Assembly: GCA_933822405.4 (NCBI GenBank)
Contig: CAKOGP040002236.1
Location: forward strand, 1 to 64,000
Direction of reading: 5' to 3'
DNA from: Cylindrotheca closterium
Lineage: Eukaryota > Bacillariophyta > Bacillariophyceae > Bacillariales > Bacillariaceae
DNA: 64,000 nt
Numbering within the stretch: position 1 is the first letter of the stretch; each line of letters opens with the position of its first letter. A program made the position numbers and the translations under genes. The notes beneath the pieces were generated by a model. It worked only from the letters and a program-made list of their open reading frames with translations. It was not told where the DNA came from and did no database searches. Positions 36,553 to 47,021 of the stretch are shown here, in pieces.

Positions 36553-37959
36553 TCACTGGGTTGTCCGAACGTGAGAAAAGAGGCCATGGTCCTGAAGATA
36601 CTCTTGGAAAGCTACTGCATCTTTGTGATCTGGTCGTTGATATTTGTTTTGTTCCATCTCTCCTCTTGGGCCAACATCGTTATAGGGTATCAAGTTGATA
36701 CTGACCTTGCAGCCTGTGACGCGTTCGCTTATCACCTCGGCAAAGGATGCCAATTCTTCCGCCTCGTTGAGAGAGTCATTGACGCCTTTCATGAGCGTCA
36801 ATTCCAACAGAACGGTTCGTCCGTTTATGGGTCGTTCCAACATTGCTTCAATCAAACCTTCTCTAAGTTCCTCAATGCTGTATTTAGTGGTAGGCACCAG
36901 TTGCTTGCGTAAATCATCGTTTGTGGCTTGAACAGACCATGCAATAACACATGGAGCCTCGGCAACAGCTTTGAAGGATTCCGGAGAAGGCCCAACAGTA
37001 GAGACTGTGACTCGCGAAGCGCTCAACTGAAACAAATCTCGGGTGGTCATAATTTTTGTTGCCTTGATAATGTTTTCGATATTGTCAACTAAAGAAGGAA
37101 ATATTTGGGTTAGAAATGATTCGCCAAACTCTTACACTGAAAAAAAGATTTTCTGCATGCTTACCAGAATCGCCCATACCTATAGAATAAAATGGTGGTA
37201 GTGAGAAACGATCGGCCCAACCATAATAACGGTTCAGGTTCAGGCATTCGTAGTTAGATGGTACTTACCCATAAAAACGATGTCGGTGATGTCTGGAATA
37301 CCTTCCAGCCGGCAAAGCTTTTTGGCAAAGAAAAGCTGAGCCAGGATTTCAGACGACGTCAGCGGTCGAATCTTTTCGACCTGTGAACTGACACAAAGAG
37401 TGGATCGCTGGCCCTTCCCAGGAATAATGACAGTTTCGATTTGAAGACCATCCGCGAGAGTTAGTAGAATTTTAGTCGCTGAATCACTAGACTTGGAGAG
37501 GTACGACAGTCTGGCCACACCGCCTTCAACTTTGCCGCCCTGGGGATACAGGGCTGCCAACTTTTCCAATGTCTCAGAATCCAGCTTTTGTGTCCGCCGC
37601 ATGGATGGCATCAATTGCATGATGGTCTCGTAATCGTCATAACCCAAGTGTATGGATCCGAAGTAATCAGCTGGATCAATTCCAATGGAATAGCAATCCC
37701 AGACAATTTGAGCTCTTCCCTCCCCCCCAAGGTACTTGTCAAGTTCATCAATTTGCATGGAGATGGCTCCTCGTTTTGCAGGATTCTCTCCATCTTCCGA
37801 GCGAATTTCCGTATCGTCTGGTGACAGCGTGCTTGAAAGGTGAGAAAGTCGACGTTGTTCTTGGTTTATGAAACTTGATACTGATTGTGATGAAAAGGCT
37901 CCGCTTTCAGTGATTTTGAACAGAGTAATGGAAGCAAGGAGTAGCAGTTGCAAGTTCAT
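36553..37959 (-). CDS. RlmN/Cfr-like radical-SAM homolog lacking the Fe-S cluster motif (pseudoenzyme or decaying gene)
   Basis: Exons 37959-37269, 37179-37165 (only 15 nt) and 37088-36553, with introns of 89 and 76 nt; 413 residues. An N-terminal signal peptide is followed by SGAFSS, the diatom plastid-targeting pattern. The fold follows the 23S rRNA/tRNA adenine-C2 methyltransferase RlmN: LADGLQIETVIIPG, TLCVSSQV, LTSSEILAQ, DIVFMGMG, SASRVTVSTVG, LVPTTKYSIEELR, INLIPYND and HVRTT. After CVSSQV the sequence goes straight to EKIRPLTSSEI, so the segment with the CX3CX2C cysteines that bind the cluster is missing. GMGEP reads GMGDS and the usual SxHA reads SVQA. The frame ends at TGA just before the second catalytic Cys would occur. 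Catalysis by the known mechanism is not possible. The splice sites are good and the rest is well conserved, so a non-catalytic protein or recent decay both fit. Confidence 0.8.
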
Positions 37960-38589
37960 CTTGGGAGTGTTTTACGTTGCAAGGTACTGTGTGTTTTGTG
38001 ACTGTATGTCTATTTGCTGTATTGTTCTCAGACGTTTCTGAATTTCTCTTTTTTCTATTGTTCTTTCCAGCAGATGATGACTTCTGGTGTTTGTCAATGA
38101 ATATTTTTGTTGATTATTATGATGTCAGTCGTTATGGAGAAGGACAATGCTTCAAAAGCTTGGCAGAAGTGATGTTTTGTGTCCGTTTTGTTCTTGAATT
38201 TTCATTCGAAGAAGAATCGCTTCCATGCGATGATTGATATTTCTTCAGCGATGGAATCGAAGTGTAAAGTGTGCCAGTTTTGGACTGTTCATTTGGTATA
38301 TTTTCTACGACATTTGGGGATTTCAAAAACCATGGAGACAGTTTGAATTCCCTTCCTTCCAGAAGCAACCCAAACTCTGCCCGAAGCAGATAACTAGTAG
38401 TACCGGTAGCATGACGTCATTTTTCAAATTTTAGTCGGAGTAAACAGCTGTCAAAGTTCGAATGATTCAGGAATATAACGCTAAAATATGACCTTTGATC
38501 ATAAACCTGGATGTTCAATGTCATTTTTAACACCTTCCAACACACTGTCTACATTGTTCCATAGACAATGAACAGAAAGGAACTTCGTC
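37960..38589. promoter_or_regulatory. Divergent intergenic region
   Basis: 630 bp between two divergent genes; it should hold both promoters. It contains short frames without recognisable content and a GGTAGC/ACCGGTA palindrome near 38400. Nothing else was seen. Confidence 0.35.
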
Positions 38590-41517
38590 ATGTTGAGTTT
38601 ATCGCGTTGCCCAAGTAAGAAGAGAAAGAAGAAATCTTCCTCATCGTCATCTTCGTCGTCATTGACCGTTGTTCCAAAGAGCAGCATTGCTTCAATGGAT
38701 CTATACAAGACAAAAGAAGAAGAAGAAGAAGAAGATGATGATATTTCTTTTTCTCCTCCACAGTCATCTTCGAATTCCAAAACGGTAAATGGTGAACCTT
38801 TGAAAGAAAACCAAGAGCAACAAGTTCAAAAGTTGAAACGACATCGCGAACGCAAACGACGACGACAGATGCGTATGGAATCTGCTCTGGAAAGCATCCT
38901 GAAACCTTGCGTTCAACTATCAGACTCTACAGAATTGAAACGCATGGAAACCAGGTTTTGGAATGACAGTGATTCGGATGATGAGTATGATGAGATTGAG
39001 GAGCAAACACCTGGTCCTCCGTTCGCTGAGCCATTTTGTCACATAAGCACCAAATCACAAAACACAACTACTGACAGGACAAAAGAAACGGCAGTCACGG
39101 GGTCGAAGCCACCGATTCTCAATCTATCTCTGGGAGGCAACGTGAATGGAAGTAAATCAGACAACGATCCAGAAACACCAATCACGACCAAGAAAAGAAT
39201 ATCCAAACTAGGCCAACAAGCAAGGCCATCTTCGCCAAAAACAAAGGACAAAGAAGTAACGTCCTCTGGATTGATTAATACATATGATATCCAAATATTG
39301 TCAGCGGATGAACTAGACTCCGGAGATGTAGAGTTTGATGAAGACGACGATAATCGTTTCCCATGTTTGCGAGCAAATGGTAAAAGCATGACCGGCGTTC
39401 AATCTGGTCACAACTCGACAGTTCCAAAGAGTGATAAGGATAAGGGTCCTATAATTCCGCATTCAAGAGATTGTGGTCTTGAGTTGAACGGAAATGAGGC
39501 TTTGAAAGGCAAAACTAAAGAATCTAACCAATCAAGCCACGAGGTAACAAATCAGGCTGCCGGATTGATTGCTCCGTCTACAACAGATGCACCAGAAAAA
39601 GCGATGACTTCAATTTCACAGTCGGACAGCAATGTACAACCCAAAGTTCCCCCGTCTTCCTTATGTGAAAATGTGAACATTCGATCACCCGCTAAATTAC
39701 AAACTGAACATGACCTTTTCCGACCACACCAGCTTCGATCCAAAAATCGTCCTTCGCAACTGAAATCGACTGACCAGTTAGAACTGGAGAGTAAGGTGAC
39801 AGAGGCAACAGCATCGGATACAGAACCAGCGATCAGTTCAGCCACTTTTCCCGATGAGCAAACAGAGCTGATCTTGGTTGAAAACCATGCAGCAAAAAGC
39901 GGGTCAAATATACTGCAAAAACCCAAGTCAAAAGCAAGTAAATCGTCAGTATCGCCCACACCATCATCATTTAAGAGTGCCAAGACCATCCCCAAGCATG
40001 AAAAAGTGGCATCAGATGATACTGAAGGAACGTCTCCCAACAAGAAGCGGCGAAAACGAGTTGCGAAAAAGTCTGAAGTTCCTGCTACGGAATGCGTCGA
40101 AATGGATTCTGACTGTGATCATGTAGCTTCGAAGAAAACATCACAACGAGGAAAGAAACGTGATAGAAAACGTTCATGTGCCCTCTGCACTACATGTCCC
40201 TGTCGAAAAGCCAGAAGTGACGAAACATTCGGAGAATTAGGCCTCCAGAGTTTTGCCCAATCTGACAGCGCGATGGAAAAGGCATTGATTAGAAGATTGA
40301 AGAAGATCGAGAAGTCCTGTGAAAATCTACAAGATCAGCAAGAGACGATAAAAAGAAAGCTAAAGAAACATCGGCGTGATATTTTGCGAAAGAAAACAAA
40401 GGTACCATCCGAGGATGAGGGTATCTCGTATTTTCTTCCTGACGCCGACGAACTGGACACTTCCGAATGCCAGCCCACTAGGGTGGCTGATGATTGGGTC
40501 ACGTACGCTCAGAAACGTATGTTTCCATCCACGTTAGGTAAGATCTCTGAAGGCTAGTGTCGACGCGAACGAATCATCTACACTTCCATCCTCACCGTTG
40601 TTTTTCTGTGTATAGATGATAATCAGCCAAGTCTTACCCAGCTCGGCTTTTGGTCATCAAAATCGAAGAAACCTATCGATGAATCAGAAGAGCCTCCTGA
40701 CACACACATCGAAACCCAAGGCGCATCGACAGAAGATTCCCATCACGAGCCAGTTGAATCAGTTGTGGATGAATTTGAGATCGGCAAATCTCAGAACTGT
40801 ACAAACGAATATGACAAACGTGAAGATGAAGAAGATTCCAAAGCCTCGTTTCTGGAATCAACAACAGAAGAAGACATTGAAACAGGAGATACAAGGTCTG
40901 GATGCGAGAAAGCCTATCGAATTACTTGGCGAAATGGATCGAAAAGGACAAACGATTTAGTTGCAACTAGTGCCCTTGAGGGGCTTGTGGTCCATCCAGA
41001 AGAAGCGCAACAAGTCGATGATGCAAACTCGGTACTTTCTCTAACTCAAGAAGAGCGTCCAATGGGAAGAATCGAACCATGTCCATGGGATAGCCTCTTC
41101 TCGGATTGCGCGATGGGAAATGAAATTGACCACTTTGTGAAGTTGACTGGTTTCAAATCCCTATGCGGCACACAGGAATCAAGTGCCAGAAGTGTTTGTG
41201 GAGTTGGCAACTCTGTTGCGAGCTGCTTTGATGATTCGACACAAGGTGGGGCTCGTATTTTTATCACAAAAATCAGTTCTGACGTCACGAATGTTGACGC
41301 CCTCAAAAAAGTTTGTCCTAATTGGAAAGAAAACGTTTCATTTGCATTTGGTCAAAGCAAGGAAGACATTCAAAATGCACTTGAGAATTTGCAAGAATCT
41401 CGGACTAGATTATATCGAACAAAGCAAATGATACTCGATGCATGGGATCGGAACAGAACGACCATGGATATTTTTAAGGACGCCTTGGAAAAATCTCTTA
41501 ATCGATTCAAATCTTGA
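38590..41517 (+). CDS. Unknown Lys/Ser-rich, probably nuclear protein with a Cys cluster
   Basis: Exons 38590-40537 and 40616-41517, with a 78-nt intron; 949 residues. I do not recognise the family. The N-terminus is highly charged with serine, lysine and glutamate/aspartate runs (KKRKKK then a serine run, then acidic), including likely nuclear localisation signals. Residues 530-538 form a tight cysteine cluster, CALCTTCPC, followed by basic residues and then a coiled coil at about 558-590. A conserved-looking segment DDWVTYAQKRMFPSTL ends exon 1, and exon 2 opens with LTQLGFWSS. The C-terminal 100 residues look folded: CPNWKENVSFAFGQSKED followed by long helices. The composition suggests a chromatin or DNA-repair scaffold, but this is inference only. 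It is divergent from the RlmN-like gene and convergent with the S33 hydrolase gene. Confidence 0.7.
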
Positions 41518-41622
41518 GAAGTATACCATTGTTCCGTCACTTTTTTAATGACGAGAAAAAATTGACCATCGTAATGTTATTTCGTTCATAGTTTACACGA
41601 TGAATGTTTTCTTATTTTTATG

Positions 41623-42917
41623 CTACTTCAACTGTTCACGAAATTCTTGAATGCTTCTTTGCAGACATTTTTCCATTACGGGATCAGTATCCTCGTGGCC
41701 AGCGTTGAGAAAATGTGCTGTCAAGGGGGCTCCGACATCTTTCAATTTCTTTGCAAGTAAGCGGGCGTTTTCGGAAGGACACACTTCGTCTCTAAGGCCT
41801 TGGCATATAAACACTGGAGTGTCCGACAATCGATTTACGCGCTGAATAATATTTGTGGGTTGTTCCAAACTTGCATGAAGCCACAGTCGTAATTCAAAAT
41901 ATGCAACACTCTGCGCCTCTGGCATCTTCGATTCGACAATCTCTGAGGGGTCCAGTAACATCTCTGGCCTCTCTTCCATTAGGTTGTTTTCAAAGGCAAA
42001 CCAATTCCAGATAGCGTCCTTTCGTCCGCTTCGAATCATGGCTTCGTACACTTGCATCAAAGCTAGAGCATCGTCTGGATTAAGGTTAAGTCCATCGATT
42101 TTGCGATTGTAGTCATTTGCGAGCTGAAAGAGAACCTGAAACTCTTGTAGCCGCTTTTTGTTGTGTATGAAAGCCTGTCTCGAGTAGACAGAGCTTACCT
42201 CAGGAACTGTATCGAGGTAAATGCCACGCAAAATAAGTCCAAGGCATCGTTCCGGAAACTGCATTCCATAGTCCAATGCGATCGTTGAACCAAAACTGCC
42301 GCCCCATACCACCCATTGCTCAATTCCAAGTTGCTTTCTGACAACTTCAAAATCTTTCGAAATCAGATCGACTGAAATATCATCATATAGTTCCATGTTG
42401 TGCAAATCGTCTCTAACACTTGGTTTGGATCTTCCTGTTCCACGCTGATCAATTTCAACAACAAACAGCTCCGAGGCATCAAAGAATCTCTTGTTGCCAT
42501 TCTTGTAGTCTACAACTGCTTGGCCTACCGGGGAAAGGAGACCAAATTCATCGTTCTTTAGAGATTAGGACAGACAGCACTAGTCATGATTCAAGTATTC
42601 ATTACATACTTACCAGGTCCACCGTGCACGAAAAGGACGGGCACTCCAGACTTTCTGTTGCCCCAGATTCGATACCACAAGAAAATCTCTTCATCCACTT
42701 CAATATAGTGCTCACTCGCCCTCTCAATAGGGATGATACACCCATCTTGATCTGCCTGCCTCGATAAAATCAAGACCAAACATCCGAGAATAAGAAATAT
42801 TGCACCAAGTCTCGCAGGTACATGCCGACAAGACAATTTGAAGCTTCTTGCATTCTTGACGTCAATTGACATGTGGCGAAGCAGTGGGCTGTGCTCTCCG
42901 TTTCTGATTTCGCTCAT
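41623..42917 (-). CDS. Membrane-anchored proline iminopeptidase-like alpha/beta hydrolase (S33)
   Basis: Exons 42917-42614 and 42524-41623, with an 89-nt intron; 401 residues. A single hydrophobic segment at about 37-52 (LGAIFLILGCLVLILS) follows a short polar N-terminus, suggesting a signal anchor with the enzyme on the luminal side. The hydrolase has the oxyanion loop HGGPG (about 98-102), the proline-iminopeptidase block DQRGTGRSKP, the nucleophile elbow GGSFGS (S178), the aspartate in GLRDEVCP and the histidine in AGHED. Family S33 enzymes release N-terminal proline from peptides. The intron splits the final Gly of HGGPG, and the join gives GQAVVDYKNG as in homologs. Membrane anchoring is unusual for this mostly soluble family. 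The exact substrate is unknown. Confidence 0.85.
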
Positions 42918-43170
42918 CCTGTTGGCGTCCTCTTGTGGTGTTATCTGCGTTTTGTTATTATGTTATCACCGAGTTCAACGGCTCCGATGTCAATCGAGCA
43001 ATTTGCGTTGATACATGCCCGCCCCCTACAAGGTTCGTACCAGTATGGATTGATGTCAAATGCTGAAAGTGCAAATTTTTAAGCGCGCAGCCTCGCGAAT
43101 CACTACTAAACTTCTCAAGTACTAGTAACGACAACGTGTCAACAAACTGGTGGTGAATGTCGACGTGCCA
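42918..43170. other. Short intergenic region
   Basis: 253 bp upstream of the S33 hydrolase gene and downstream of the PAXBP1-like gene. It should carry the S33 promoter and the PAXBP1-like 3' end. No further signal is seen. Confidence 0.35.
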
Positions 43171-45336
43171 CTATAAATTGAATCCATACGCCATGGCTGC
43201 AGCACGAACGGGTGCACTCTGAATCATATAAGCCGGTGAATCCATGAAAATGCTATGATTCTTATGCAGTGCGATCCAGATCGGTGCAAAGACGGTTGCC
43301 GCGACCTCTTTGTCCATCGAAGACAAAAGCAGGAGGTAGCTTCCCGAAATAAACTGCAGTATTCGTTCCATCATGGCATCATAAATTGAAGTAGTTCGAA
43401 GCGCGACAAGCCAGTGTTCCAGCATGTTCACCAAAATGTGCTGTATCCAATTTGCTTGTTCCCTGCAGGAAAACTGCACTGCATGTTCAACCTGCTCCTT
43501 TGCAACCCCCCGGGCTGATCTTCCCGCATCGAAATCACTCTTCAATAAAGTGATTGAAATGCACTCTAGAGCGCCTTGGATACCCAAGAACACAGCTTCT
43601 TGTAAGCTGGAATAGGTCTTCGTATCTTTGTCGATTCGCTCTAAGCAAACTTTCAATGTTTTGCACAATGCCTTACTTCTCGTGGACGAAATGAAGCAGG
43701 CAGAAGGCGATTCCTTCAAGACCTCCAGAATCAAGACCACATGATTTTGCTCCAACACTCTCTGAATAGCCCCCGAATCTCCTTGCTCCAAACCGATTCC
43801 GTCGTCAACACCTTCTAGTACTTTCAGCAAACCGACGGAGTCGTCGTTCTTTGATTCTGAACTCATGGTATGCAAACTAAACAGCTCTGCTGTCTTGCAG
43901 AAATCTGCTTGAACAAGAGCCGCAGCTAGATCTCCAAGACTAAGGACAGCATAGCATTGTCGATACTCTTCTGGATAAGACTGCTTCCAATCGTCAAACA
44001 CTGCAATGAGTTTCTGCAAGGACGTATAGTCTTGATTCAAATCTTCAGTCGCTACACGCAAGGCTTGTTGCAAGTACTCATAGCGTTCTTTTCTGCCACC
44101 TGGATTACTATCTTCCGACCACAAATAATCGAGACTTCCTTCAACACCAACCTGACAATCCGATTCCAAAGTGGTTTGCTCCAGGCGCGCCTTGTATCTT
44201 TTATCGCGATTGTTCAAATACTGCGACTTGACATCTCGGCCAAACTCATCTACTGTCACCGCCATGGCGTCCAACGGTGGAATAGGGATTTGATGTCCAA
44301 GTGATCGATCAATTGCGTTGATTTGATGGAGCACCGAAAAGACGTCTTCCGGACACTTCTTCCACTCTTCTTCTGCATTGGCAAAGGAGGAAAGAACAAG
44401 TTGCAACAGTGCTTGAAACACTGGTTTCACTTTTGCTTGTAAATCTCTCAATGCTCCAACCCATACTGCAATATCATTTCTTAATGCTTGATAATAATCG
44501 CACGCCTTTCCAGTCTCCTTCAGGGTCTCCTCATGTCGTTTGCAATCGGCTTCTGTTTGTTGTAAATCAGCCTGCCGTCGCATGATCGCATTTCCCAAAT
44601 CTTCCTGTTGGTTCTCTAAGTTTTCTAGTGTCGATTTCAGTTGATTCTTGAGTGCTTCGAGTGACGGAATTTTGCTTGCTTGGGTATTCTCACGATCAAA
44701 CGAAGAGAACCCAGCCCTCTTGGCGACTTGATTTTGCCATTCAGTCGATTCTTCGGGATCTTCTTCCGTGGCGAGGTAAGAAGGTAAATCTGACCCGGTA
44801 TTCGGAAATGGGACATCTTCTTCTTCCTCTTCTTTCGTTGATCGTTGCATGGCTATAAAGTCGCTCTCTTCTACATTGGCATTGGAATCCTCAGTGAAAT
44901 CCTCAGTAGGCTGTGAATTCTGAGCTATTACCTCGACTGGCTTCACCTTTTGCTCCGCCTTCAACTTTTGCAGAGCGTCTTTGTCATACAATGGTTTAGG
45001 CAGTTGCTCCTCTTGTTCCATTTGGGCTTGTTGTTCCTCTTGAGCTACAGCTGCAGCTGCAGCTACCGCACCGCCACCAAATCCCATTCCCGTGCCTTTC
45101 CGCTTTTTCCTCTTCTTGCTCTTTAATTCTTTTATAGCAGCAGAAGAATTTACCGATATGGACTCTCCATGGTCTTCATCGAATGATCGAACCACCATAC
45201 CCTTTGCCTTACGCTTCTTGTGTCGAGTGATGACAAGCGCAGGGGCTGGTATGTCATCTTCATCCGACGAATCGCCGTCTTTGCGACTTGTTCGAATTAC
45301 ATGTTTTCGTCCTTTCTTCTTGGAGCTACGAAACAT
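43171..45336 (-). CDS. PAXBP1/GCFC-family spliceosome disassembly factor
   Basis: Single exon, 721 residues, ATG at 45336. The N-terminus is basic (FRSSKKKGRKHVIR) and acidic-serine rich, followed by HKKRKAKGMVVRSFDED. An Ala/Gln-rich stretch then leads to YDKDALQKLKAEQ, the block typical of GCF2/PAXBP1/ILP1 proteins. A long coiled coil follows (about 220-290, SLEALKNQLKSTLENLENQQ), then the helical GCFC region with DIAVWVGALRDLQAKVKPVF and a C-terminal helical domain. In fungi and animals GCFC proteins bind the DEAH helicase machinery that disassembles intron-lariat spliceosomes in the nucleus. No catalytic motif is expected. The match is by pattern along the whole length; distinguishing GCFC2 from PAXBP1 is not possible here. 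Confidence 0.8.
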   Translation of the reverse strand: MFRSSKKKGRKHVIRTSRKDGDSSDEDDIPAPALVITRHKKRKAKGMVVRSFDEDHGESISVNSSAAIKELKSKKRKKRKGTGMGFGGGAVAAAAAVAQEEQQAQMEQEEQLPKPLYDKDALQKLKAEQKVKPVEVIAQNSQPTEDFTEDSNANVEESDFIAMQRSTKEEEEEDVPFPNTGSDLPSYLATEEDPEESTEWQNQVAKRAGFSSFDRENTQASKIPSLEALKNQLKSTLENLENQQEDLGNAIMRRQADLQQTEADCKRHEETLKETGKACDYYQALRNDIAVWVGALRDLQAKVKPVFQALLQLVLSSFANAEEEWKKCPEDVFSVLHQINAIDRSLGHQIPIPPLDAMAVTVDEFGRDVKSQYLNNRDKRYKARLEQTTLESDCQVGVEGSLDYLWSEDSNPGGRKERYEYLQQALRVATEDLNQDYTSLQKLIAVFDDWKQSYPEEYRQCYAVLSLGDLAAALVQADFCKTAELFSLHTMSSESKNDDSVGLLKVLEGVDDGIGLEQGDSGAIQRVLEQNHVVLILEVLKESPSACFISSTRSKALCKTLKVCLERIDKDTKTYSSLQEAVFLGIQGALECISITLLKSDFDAGRSARGVAKEQVEHAVQFSCREQANWIQHILVNMLEHWLVALRTTSIYDAMMERILQFISGSYLLLLSSMDKEVAATVFAPIWIALHKNHSIFMDSPAYMIQSAPVRAAAMAYGFNL

Positions 45337-45531
45337 GGCTCAATTGTGGTGATAGTTGTAACAGAGTGCAGCACCCCACAACAGGTTCCAGTATATATAT
45401 TGTATCTTCAATTTATATGGTTGGTGTGAGTATTGGGAGTGAGTCGGGAAAGTACTCATACCCGTACACTTCACTTGTGCAGTATTCAGTACATCGAGAG
45501 TCACGATTTTTTTATTTTAGCAGTACACGTA

Positions 45532-45580
<49 letters not shown>

Positions 45581-45687
45581 CGTAGTCCAATATGTTCTTG
45601 AAAGAAACGAAACGCGCGTAATACTGTACATAGTATTGTAGATTCAAGACCACACTACTGTAGCTTTGACACATTATAACAATAGCA
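45337..45687. promoter_or_regulatory. Divergent promoter between PAXBP1-like and VWA gene 1, with AT microsatellite
   Basis: 351 bp between two divergent genes. About 45530-45581 is an almost pure (TA)n tract broken by one TTA and one TATG. Several TACTGTA-type palindromes occur around it (45480-45500, 45620-45645). Confidence 0.5.
45530..45581. repeat. (TA)n microsatellite
   Basis: About 50 bp of nearly uninterrupted TA dinucleotides in a divergent promoter region. Such tracts are length-variable and can form cruciforms. Confidence 0.9.
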
Positions 45688-46947
45688 ATGCACAACGGAG
45701 AGCCAGATATTCCCATTGTGGCGGCCATGCCAGTCGCCAATGAAATTCATCCAACTGCGACTCCACAAACAGCCAACTCGTCAATATTGGAGAAAGGACG
45801 AAGCTCACGCATAGTGGTTCCACAATCATCTGGAAAACATCTCCATGATAGAGAAATCAGCGCCCTTCAGTCTCAGGGTTATCCCACTGGATTGATACAT
45901 GCCTTGGAACGGAATGTGCAGCTGTTTCCTCTTCGAATTTGGGTTGTCGACAACTCTGGTAAATTCTATTTTTGTTGCGTCGCGTGCTTGCATTTCTGCA
46001 AAACTCACACCAATAGTGCAGGATCCATGTCCGCTGGCGATGGAAATCGAATAGTAGAAACAAAGAGCAAGAAAGATGTCAAATTGGTGCGGTGCACAAG
46101 ATGGGCTGAAATCCAAGAGACTGTCAACTATCACGCACAAATGGCAGCGTTACTGGCAGCGCCGACAGTTTTTCGGCTGCTGAACGATCCTGGTGCGGTT
46201 GTGGGTCCTCAGCAATTTTCCATTGCCGAAAGGGGTATTGAATTAATCCAAGAAGACTTGAGAGTTGCTCGAACAACCATGGCAAATGCTACTCCGACCG
46301 GGGTCACACCACTCGCGGAGCATGTCATGGAAATCAGAGCCAATGTCATGGCTATGAAAGATGCACTGCGACAAAACGGGCAAAAGGTAACAATCGTTCT
46401 TGCCACAGATGGACTACCAACGGATCAATATGGAGTGAGCGGGTACCAAGCGAATCACGAATTTGAGTCAAGTCTGCGCTCGTTGGAAGGCTTACCTGTT
46501 TGGATAGTAATTCGGCTCTGCACCGATCAAGAGCTTGTGACCAACTACTACAATGGTTTGGACTCGCAATTGGAACTCTCATTGGAAGTGTTGGATGATT
46601 TCTTCGGAGAGGCTGAAGAAGTATCCAAATACAATAAATGGCTCAATTATGCGCTTCCAATTCATAGAATAAGGGAGCTGGGATTTCATTCTCGACTTTT
46701 TGATATGCTGGACGAACGAAAACTAACACTGGACGAAGTGCGGGAACTACTCATTCTATTATTTGGACCAGACAGATTTGATGGCGTTCCTGATCATCAT
46801 ACAGACTTTGAAGGCTTCTTAAAAAAAGTGGACCGGATTGTGTCCTACGAACCAAAGCAGTGGAACCCAGCTACCAAGAAGATGCAACGGTGGATTGACT
46901 TGAAACGCGTGAAGAAAGCATATTCAAACGAATGCTGTATTATGTAA
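45688..46947 (+). CDS. VWA-domain protein with CaaX box (paralog 1)
   Basis: Exons 45688-45958 and 46022-46947, with a 63-nt intron; 398 residues after splicing. The von Willebrand A domain begins with LRIWVVDNSGSMS; the MIDAS motif DxSxS is D88-N-S-G-S92. The third metal ligand is probably the Asp in VLATDGLPT. Before it lies a short UBA-like helix pair (ALQSQGYPTGLIHAL). The protein ends in ECCIM, a CaaX box (CCIM), which predicts farnesylation and membrane attachment. The intron is GTAAAT...GTGCAG. It is a multiple of three and has no stop, so reading through it would give an uninterrupted 419-residue frame. Splicing is preferred because it restores the MIDAS motif exactly and matches the second copy at 59.8-61.4 kb. 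VWA proteins bind partners through the metal site; the partner here is unknown. Confidence 0.82.
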   Translation: MHNGEPDIPIVAAMPVANEIHPTATPQTANSSILEKGRSSRIVVPQSSGKHLHDREISALQSQGYPTGLIHALERNVQLFPLRIWVVDNSGKFYFCCVACLHFCKTHTNSAGSMSAGDGNRIVETKSKKDVKLVRCTRWAEIQETVNYHAQMAALLAAPTVFRLLNDPGAVVGPQQFSIAERGIELIQEDLRVARTTMANATPTGVTPLAEHVMEIRANVMAMKDALRQNGQKVTIVLATDGLPTDQYGVSGYQANHEFESSLRSLEGLPVWIVIRLCTDQELVTNYYNGLDSQLELSLEVLDDFFGEAEEVSKYNKWLNYALPIHRIRELGFHSRLFDMLDERKLTLDEVRELLILLFGPDRFDGVPDHHTDFEGFLKKVDRIVSYEPKQWNPATKKMQRWIDLKRVKKAYSNECCIM

Positions 46948-47021
46948 TCGCACCATTTGAACTGAATTGAGATCCTTAAATTACCCTGAATAGAATAAAT
47001 CGGAGATCATAACTCTCCACC

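Noticed and set aside
36553..36555. TGA in the RlmN-like gene as a selenocysteine codon
   Set aside because: The aligned position is a structural Gly in the family, not a catalytic Cys, and I saw no evident SECIS-like hairpin downstream.
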